The translations under genes and the position numbers were made by a program. DNA of 64,000 nucleotides. Source: Zygnema cylindricum. Its lineage: Eukaryota; Streptophyta; Zygnematophyceae; Zygnematales; Zygnemataceae. The stretch covers positions 62,001 through 126,000 of the forward strand of contig JBBHKE010003156.1 in the NCBI GenBank assembly GCA_037447655.1. Direction: 5' to 3'. This document shows, piece by piece, positions 59,221 through 64,000 of this stretch; the stretch's first letter is position 1; each line of letters starts with the position of its first letter. The notes below the pieces were generated by a model. The model ran no database searches. It saw only the letters and a list, made by a program, of their open reading frames with translations, and was not told where the DNA came from.

Positions 59221-59233
59221 AAAATAAGGGGAG
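59221..59233 (+). other. Polypurine tract of A
   Basis: AAAATAAGGGGAG directly before the 3' LTR. Confidence 0.8.
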
Positions 59234-60299
59234 TGTAGAAATTAATGGTCCGTTTTTAAGTATTTTCTAGGTCTAAATAGAAATATAGAAAGATACCAAG
59301 GCAGTCTATCTCTAACTTCTCTCTCCCACTCTCAAACTTGTCGCAATCACTGAGAAAATTGGAGAGGAAGCTAGAGCCATGGCTACCTAGGCTCTCCAAA
59401 GGTTTACGCCAAATATATTAGTTTATTTACCGTTAGGGGTTTATTTACTAAAAGGATATGTATGAATCCAGGATTTGATCCTGGTACCTGCTGGACGGTG
59501 AGCAAACGGTAGCCGGTAGCCTTATCCGTTAAGTCTAGAACCAGTGATACATAGTATATGGTTTGATATTTACTTAAACATTATCACGTAGGATAATTCA
59601 TTTAACTGAAACTGTTTACGGGATACATAGATCCAGGAATGTAAAAGTACGAATCAAGGTATGGACAAGAAACATGTACCGCGCATTTGTTTCAACAACG
59701 AAACGAATACCGCGCATGTATTTATTACGGCTACGATTAAATGTGCATTTAATCGGACGACCGGAATGAATGCCGAGATCGCGGAAGAGGATTTCGGCGG
59801 TTTTTGGTCATCGCCACATCGGATGACACGTGGCAGAATAAGATTGGATCACGACATCTCCGAGGATTAAGAGAGCAAATCCGGATATACCACGTATCGA
59901 CATTTAGGGTATGTTGTACAATGTCCGTACAAAAAGTACACCGTCAGCTGTACTTTTGTGTCCGGAAGTGTAATATGATTGGCTCTGTACATGAGTAGAT
60001 ACAGTCTGTGAGAGAGATAGGACTCAGAAAAATTAGTAGATAGGACCCTCTCTCCCAGAGAGCTTCTGTACAAAAGGTCAACTTTGACCCTCCATAACTT
60101 ATTGCTCAGGGGAGCAAATTCAGAGATTCTTTTTGCTATTGACTCAGGGGAGTCTTGCCTTCACAAGGGTGGAGGTGGTCAGAGTTTTTGTCTGCCAGGG
60201 TGGCAGTTGTTCCTGCTGAAACACAAATGGGTCAGGGTTATCTTAGAGGCTTTTTGGAAGCTGTCCATTCTGAGGACTTATGGAGGTCTCACAGTTTCA
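59234..60299 (+). repeat. 3' LTR of A (family 1)
   Basis: TGTAGAAATTAATGG to CACAGTTTCA, 1066 bp, followed by the target duplication ATCCT. The W-box palindrome is at 60076-60089. Confidence 0.92.
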
Positions 60300-60304
60300 A
60301 TCCT

Positions 60305-60539
60305 CTGACGCTTTTTTTCCTTCATGGAAAAGCCTTTGCGTTTAAAACATAATGGCATAATTCAAAAAATGATGAAGTTTGCATGTAGGAAAAGTAAAAT
60401 TAAATGCGATTTTATAAATTTTAAATATCGCTTGTCCGTACAGATCGTCGTTCAGATTTGGTGCTTTTCAAATATTTTTATATTCTTGGTTGTTTGAACG
60501 TGAACCTACGTGGTTCCAATCTTGACGCCATATCTGGTA
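60305..60539. other. Short gap, no gene seen
   Basis: AT-rich flank of element A; the end of the interrupted frame is at 60352. Confidence 0.4.
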
Positions 60540-61251
60540 AATTGTTGTCGTATCGTTACAAGTATTAGGTGTGATATTGTGATAGTCAGTTACACGACAC
60601 CTAATTTATTTAACGGAACAAATTGACGAAGGGGCGGATGTGAACCGACGACATGTGACATCATGCACGGATGCGAATCGCAACCATGTAATATATTTGA
60701 TCAACCGGTCCTCGTTGCAGCCGCTAACTTGGAATGAACTTCTACCGGCTTTCAGAGATAGCATCATACGATGCCACATGACATCATATAATTGGACACC
60801 GAAGAAGATGGGAGGAGGAACCATGACTCCGGATTTGACAAGCGTCACTTTAAATGTCATGTCGTACAATGGTCGTACAAGAAGTACGTCGTTCATTGTA
60901 CCTTCTTGTATAGTACACTATTCCTATTTGTATTTGTTTAAGGTTTAGTAGTAGGTTGTTATGAGTAGGCAAACTAAGACTTAGTGAAAATTAGCCGCCT
61001 CTTTTTGAGAGAGATTGTATGTATAAAGGTCTTTTTTTGCCATTAATAACTTACTGCTCAGTTGAGCAAATTCAATGATTCTTTTTGCAGTCGACTCAAT
61101 GGAGTTGGGTCCTCACAGTGGTAAAGGTGGTTAGAATATTTGTGTGCCAGGGTGGCATTTTTTCAATGGGAAAGTCAAAAGGGAAAACATAACCCTAGTG
61201 GTGTTATATAGGCTGCATATTATGTGGGCTTATGGAGGCTACATAATTTCA
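60540..61251 (+). repeat. 5'-truncated LTR, family 3
   Basis: It resembles the right-hand two thirds of the E LTR: GATGGGAGGAGGAACCATG, clustered GTAC words, the GGTTTAGTAGTAGGT block, ACTTACTGCTCAG and a final ATAATTTCA. No primer-binding site follows, so it is a solo or 3' LTR remnant. The left edge is uncertain. Confidence 0.75.
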
Positions 61252-61814
61252 AAAAAACGAGCAATTTTAGTTCGAGCTGACACATGCAGAAAACAAAAAT
61301 ATTTAGAAACAATCTATATTAGAGTAATTAACACTAATTAAGCAATACACGTGTTAGCGTAAACGGAGTTTTAGAATAACTAATTCTATTTTAGGTTCGA
61401 GGTCAAAATTGAAGGTCGCCTAACTAGTGTTATTGACACTAATATCATTTCATGGTGTCACGACGATTCTAAAGGTCTAGAAATGAATGTTATCAAACGA
61501 GATTATTTTGACTTTTTTGACAACGAATGTTTTATGTTTTTTTCTAACATTCAACCATCATGCTTATTTGTGATTTTAGTGAAATTCTATAGGGAACATT
61601 CCCCCACATAAATCACAATTATAAATAAGCTTATCCAGATAGTGTCGACTCTAAGTTGATACAAACCTGAATGCCCGACACGTGACACTCAGAACCCCAA
61701 TACAGCTTCACCTCTGTGAAAGAAGATCTTCTGTGTGCTCACTTCCCTCAAAGAATGTAAAGTTAGAATATGAGTATTTGGACACATTCCCCCACTTTGG
61801 ATTTCCCATATAAA
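61252..61814. other. Gap with an inverted repeat, no gene seen
   Basis: GCTTATTTGTGATTT (about 61562) and AAATCACAATTATAAATAAGC-type sequence (about 61609) can pair, leaving a loop of about 30 bases. The phrase ACATTCCCCCAC occurs twice (61600, 61785). No coding signal. Confidence 0.4.
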
Positions 61815-61915
61815 AACCACCACCCTGCTAGGCAAAATTTCTAACCGATTACACCTCTGTTTAGCCTAGACTCCCCTGAGTCTGCAGCAAAAAGAATCAC
61901 CAAATTTGCTCCTCT

Positions 61916-62045
61916 GAGCAGTTAGTTACGGCTGGTCAAAGATGGCCTTTATAGTTACAAGCTCCCTAATAGAGAGGTACGAGCAGTTAGTTACGGCTGG
62001 TCAAAGATGGCCTTTATAGTTACAAGCTCCCTAATAGAGAGGTAC
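61916..62045. repeat. Perfect 65-bp tandem duplication in an LTR
   Basis: Units 61916-61980 and 61981-62045 are identical. Each starts GAGCAGTTAGTTACGG and ends TAATAGAGAGGTAC, covering the hairpin and TATA-like part of the LTR. Confidence 0.92.
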
Positions 62046-62579
62046 GTAAATTTCCCTTAGTCCTGTTCTACCTACTCACGACTACCTACTACTAAACCCT
62101 AGTCCAATAGGGACACTGTATAGTACAAGAAGGTACAATGGGCGATGTACTTATTGTACGACCATTGTATAACAAGTCCTACAAGGTGACGCTTGTCAAA
62201 TCGGAAGCCATGGTTCCTCCTCCCATCTTGTCCAACGTCTAATGATGTGGCGCCACGTGGCACACCGCGCCGCTATGTCCGAAGACAACCAAATATTCAC
62301 TCGGGTTTGGAGGCGGTGACGACATATGTCCGATCAAGTATTTTACACGGTTCGATTCGCGTCCGTGAGCGCCGTCGTTTATATGTGCCGTTTCGTCAAT
62401 TTGGTCCTTTAAATAAAAGTACCGTTGCATAACTGTCTAAAACGTTATCAAACCATAAACGTTTATCGTTTCTTCAACGACTTAATGGTAAAGGTGTCAC
62501 ATTTCATTAGCTCCACTAGACCGAGGTTCAAATTCAGTCCAGGCAATCATCATTTTGGTCATCTGTTAATCTTTCTACC

Positions 62580-62715
62580 TGTCTGCCTGTTTCTTTCTGA
62601 CTATGCCTGTTTCTTTCTAACTATGACTATGCTTGTTTCTTTCTGACTATGGGGGAAGCCCTGTTTCTTTCTGAATATGACTATGCTTGTTTCTTTTTGA
62701 CTATGGGGGAAGCCA
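62580..62715. repeat. TGTTTCTTTCTGACTATG minisatellite
   Basis: About five variant units with GGGGGAAGCC spacers, inside the LTR remnant. Confidence 0.8.
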
Positions 62716-62824
62716 TGGCTATCTCTTTCTTTCTGTGACTACAAAAAGTATGGATGACTTAGACAAGACCATCTGAAAAACACATAGAATAAATTCAGAC
62801 CTAGAAAATACACAAATTTTAACA

Positions 62825-64000
62825 CTAGTTGTGGAACTTTTTGCCACGACTGCTTTTGTTATGGAGTCTCTTATCATTTGATCTCCAATGAAACAACGCC
62901 TAAAGGTTTAAGAAAAAAAAAATTTCATTTCATACTAATATTGTCACATTTCATTCCAAGAAAAGGGATAGAAGAGCTTGCAGAGTGAAAGGGGGGGAGA
63001 TAGACGACGAATTTTGCAAATGACCCATAAATGAAAGTGGATGTTCAAGACCCCTGATTTTTTTTCAGTTTATGCTAGTCATTTCTTAGACATCTGCGCG
63101 ATGAGCAGCTAAAAGAATAACGTGTACACTCGCTTGTGTAAACAAATTTAAAAAAGTGTGAAGGGTGTGACAACGTTTTCTTATTCTTTGCTTACTTGTT
63201 ACTTCCACCAAAATCACCTCGTGGGGCGTTTTGAGGTGAAGTTTGAAGGTGAGAAGGAATGTCGTTGCATTGGGTCGAAAAGAACAAGGCGATAAAATAT
63301 AGTACATTATAAACATTCAAGATGACCCAAATTGTGATGTGGTCTTTAGAAGATTTTGGTACCACAAACGATTTTCTCGTTGTAAGCTCAATTTTGGAGG
63401 GATATAAAACCCTTACTTTCACGCATGTTATACCTTGAGTTCATTTAAGTTACAAGACACGGGTGTGTAATTTACGGATCTCTTTGACTAGTCGCAAGTA
63501 TGAGTTTGTTTGAGCTTTGACAGTGAAACTTTGATAGGCTATTAAGCATTGTAATTGTTGGACATTGGTGTTGTTTGTTTTTTGGTTAAGTAAACTTTAG
63601 ATATCGACACAAGTATTCTTTTTGTAAAGTACATCTTGATAGTATTAATTTTGGTCTAATAAAGACAGATGTTGCACCACCTACGAGAAAACAACAATAT
63701 CTCGATTCCCCTCCTCTTACTCTACGTCCAACCCTCAATTTTGAGCGACAATGCAAATGGATCATCATTGGATGCACAATGCCACAAAAGTTTCTTAAGC
63801 CAAGCAGGATGGCGATAGAGGTTGAAGACTTCTTTAGTATGTCGTCTCAACCTTATAAGACAAACGAAATTCCGAAACTGTGATAAATTTGTTAAATTTA
63901 ATTCCTCCTAGGTTGTAGTTTCCAATATTTTAAAGTCAACATGAAGGATGTCTAGCCCAATCACAAATTCATAGTACTCAAAAAGGAGAAGTTGGGATCG
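62825..64000. other. Right end of window, no gene seen
   Basis: 63230-63340 resembles the inner part of the PIF/Harbinger-like copies (GGGTCGAAAAGAACAAGGCG, GTACATTATAAACATTC, CCAAATTGTG), so a decayed fourth copy may lie here. No coding frame stands out. Confidence 0.4.

Larger units (their letters stand above)
53819..60299 (+). mobile_element. Ty1/copia element A, full-length with target duplication
   Basis: 6481 bp. The LTRs are 53819-54884 and 59234-60299, each exactly 1066 bp. The direct repeat ATCCT lies on both sides (53814-53818 and 60300-60304). Primer-binding site, gag, protease, integrase, reverse transcriptase and RNase H follow in copia order, then a purine tract. The LTRs differ at roughly 4% of positions by eye (about 16 in the first 370), so the insertion is not very recent. 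The coding region has several stops and slips. Confidence 0.93.
53621..60352 (+). pseudogene. Unknown 81-codon reading frame interrupted by element A
   Basis: A frame starting at the non-ATG codon 53621 runs to 53818 (IWQMPRAFVQGEL ... ARGYP). After removal of element A and one target copy it continues in frame from 60305 to a stop at 60350-60352. The protein is not recognised. It may be chance, since it is short and lacks an ATG at its start, or part of an exon or of another old repeat. Confidence 0.3.
61815..62824 (-). repeat. LTR remnant, family 3-like, minus strand
   Basis: The minus-strand start TGTTAAAATTTGTG at 62824 is followed by TATTTTCTAGGTC as in the other families. A tRNA-like block with GGTTCAAATTC lies at about 62465-62550 on the + strand. 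The left end is uncertain. It holds a 65-bp tandem duplication and a TTTCTTTCTGACTATG minisatellite. Confidence 0.72.

Noticed and set aside
1-64000. CRISPR arrays, bacterial operons, rRNA genes, organellar genes
   Set aside because: No regularly spaced identical repeats, Shine-Dalgarno-led gene strings or rRNA signatures were seen; the repeats are transposon or satellite sequence.

Overview
The window looks like nuclear DNA of a land plant. It has spliced xyloglucan endotransglucosylase/hydrolase (XTH, GH16) genes, many Ty1/copia LTR retrotransposons, small terminal-inverted-repeat DNA elements and much AT-rich low-complexity sequence. No bacterial or organellar genes were seen. A bryophyte-like host is only a guess; the sequence does not fix the species.

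Layout. (1) 1-30560 is a pile of Ty1/copia elements. Element B (+, 906-~5553) is split by a 1.1 kb solo LTR (G, 4365-5500). B then meets, head to head, the broken 5' end of element C' (-, ~5556-6941). C' sits in the reverse transcriptase of element C (-, 6942-24774). C is split by the 13.5 kb element D (+, 8575-22075). D carries an inserted complete element E (-, 10239-16430) and a solo LTR F (19009-19980). C itself interrupts the 5' LTR of element H (+, 24775-~30560). (2) 30561-53818 is the genic part. It holds two XTH paralogues on the minus strand, 14 kb apart: an apparently intact five-exon gene (31969-34583) with a long proline-rich C-terminal tail, and a frameshifted copy (46375-49919). 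Between and around them lie three PIF/Harbinger-like elements, a 462-bp element and several satellite-like tracts. (3) 53819-60299 is a copia element (A) with equal-length LTRs and a perfect 5-bp target duplication. Two further LTR remnants and sequence without genes follow.

Shared features of the copia elements. All gag-pol reading frames are broken by stops and frameshifts. The primer-binding site directly after the LTR matches the anticodon arm of initiator tRNA-Met (GGTTATGGGCCCACC), as in Drosophila copia, not the usual tRNA 3' end. The gag frame runs through this site, so the ATG pairing with the tRNA anticodon is in frame with gag. The LTRs share an antisense tRNA-like module, GTAC-rich hairpins, a CACGTGG box and, in one family, a W-box palindrome.

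LTR families by start and length: family 1 (A, B, C, F; TRTAGAAATTAATGG type, 0.97-1.07 kb), family 2 (C', D; TGTTGAAWT type, about 1.0 kb), family 3 (E and the remnants near 60.5-62.8 kb; about 0.88 kb) and family 4 (H). All boundaries and repeat comparisons were made by eye; no alignment or search was run.
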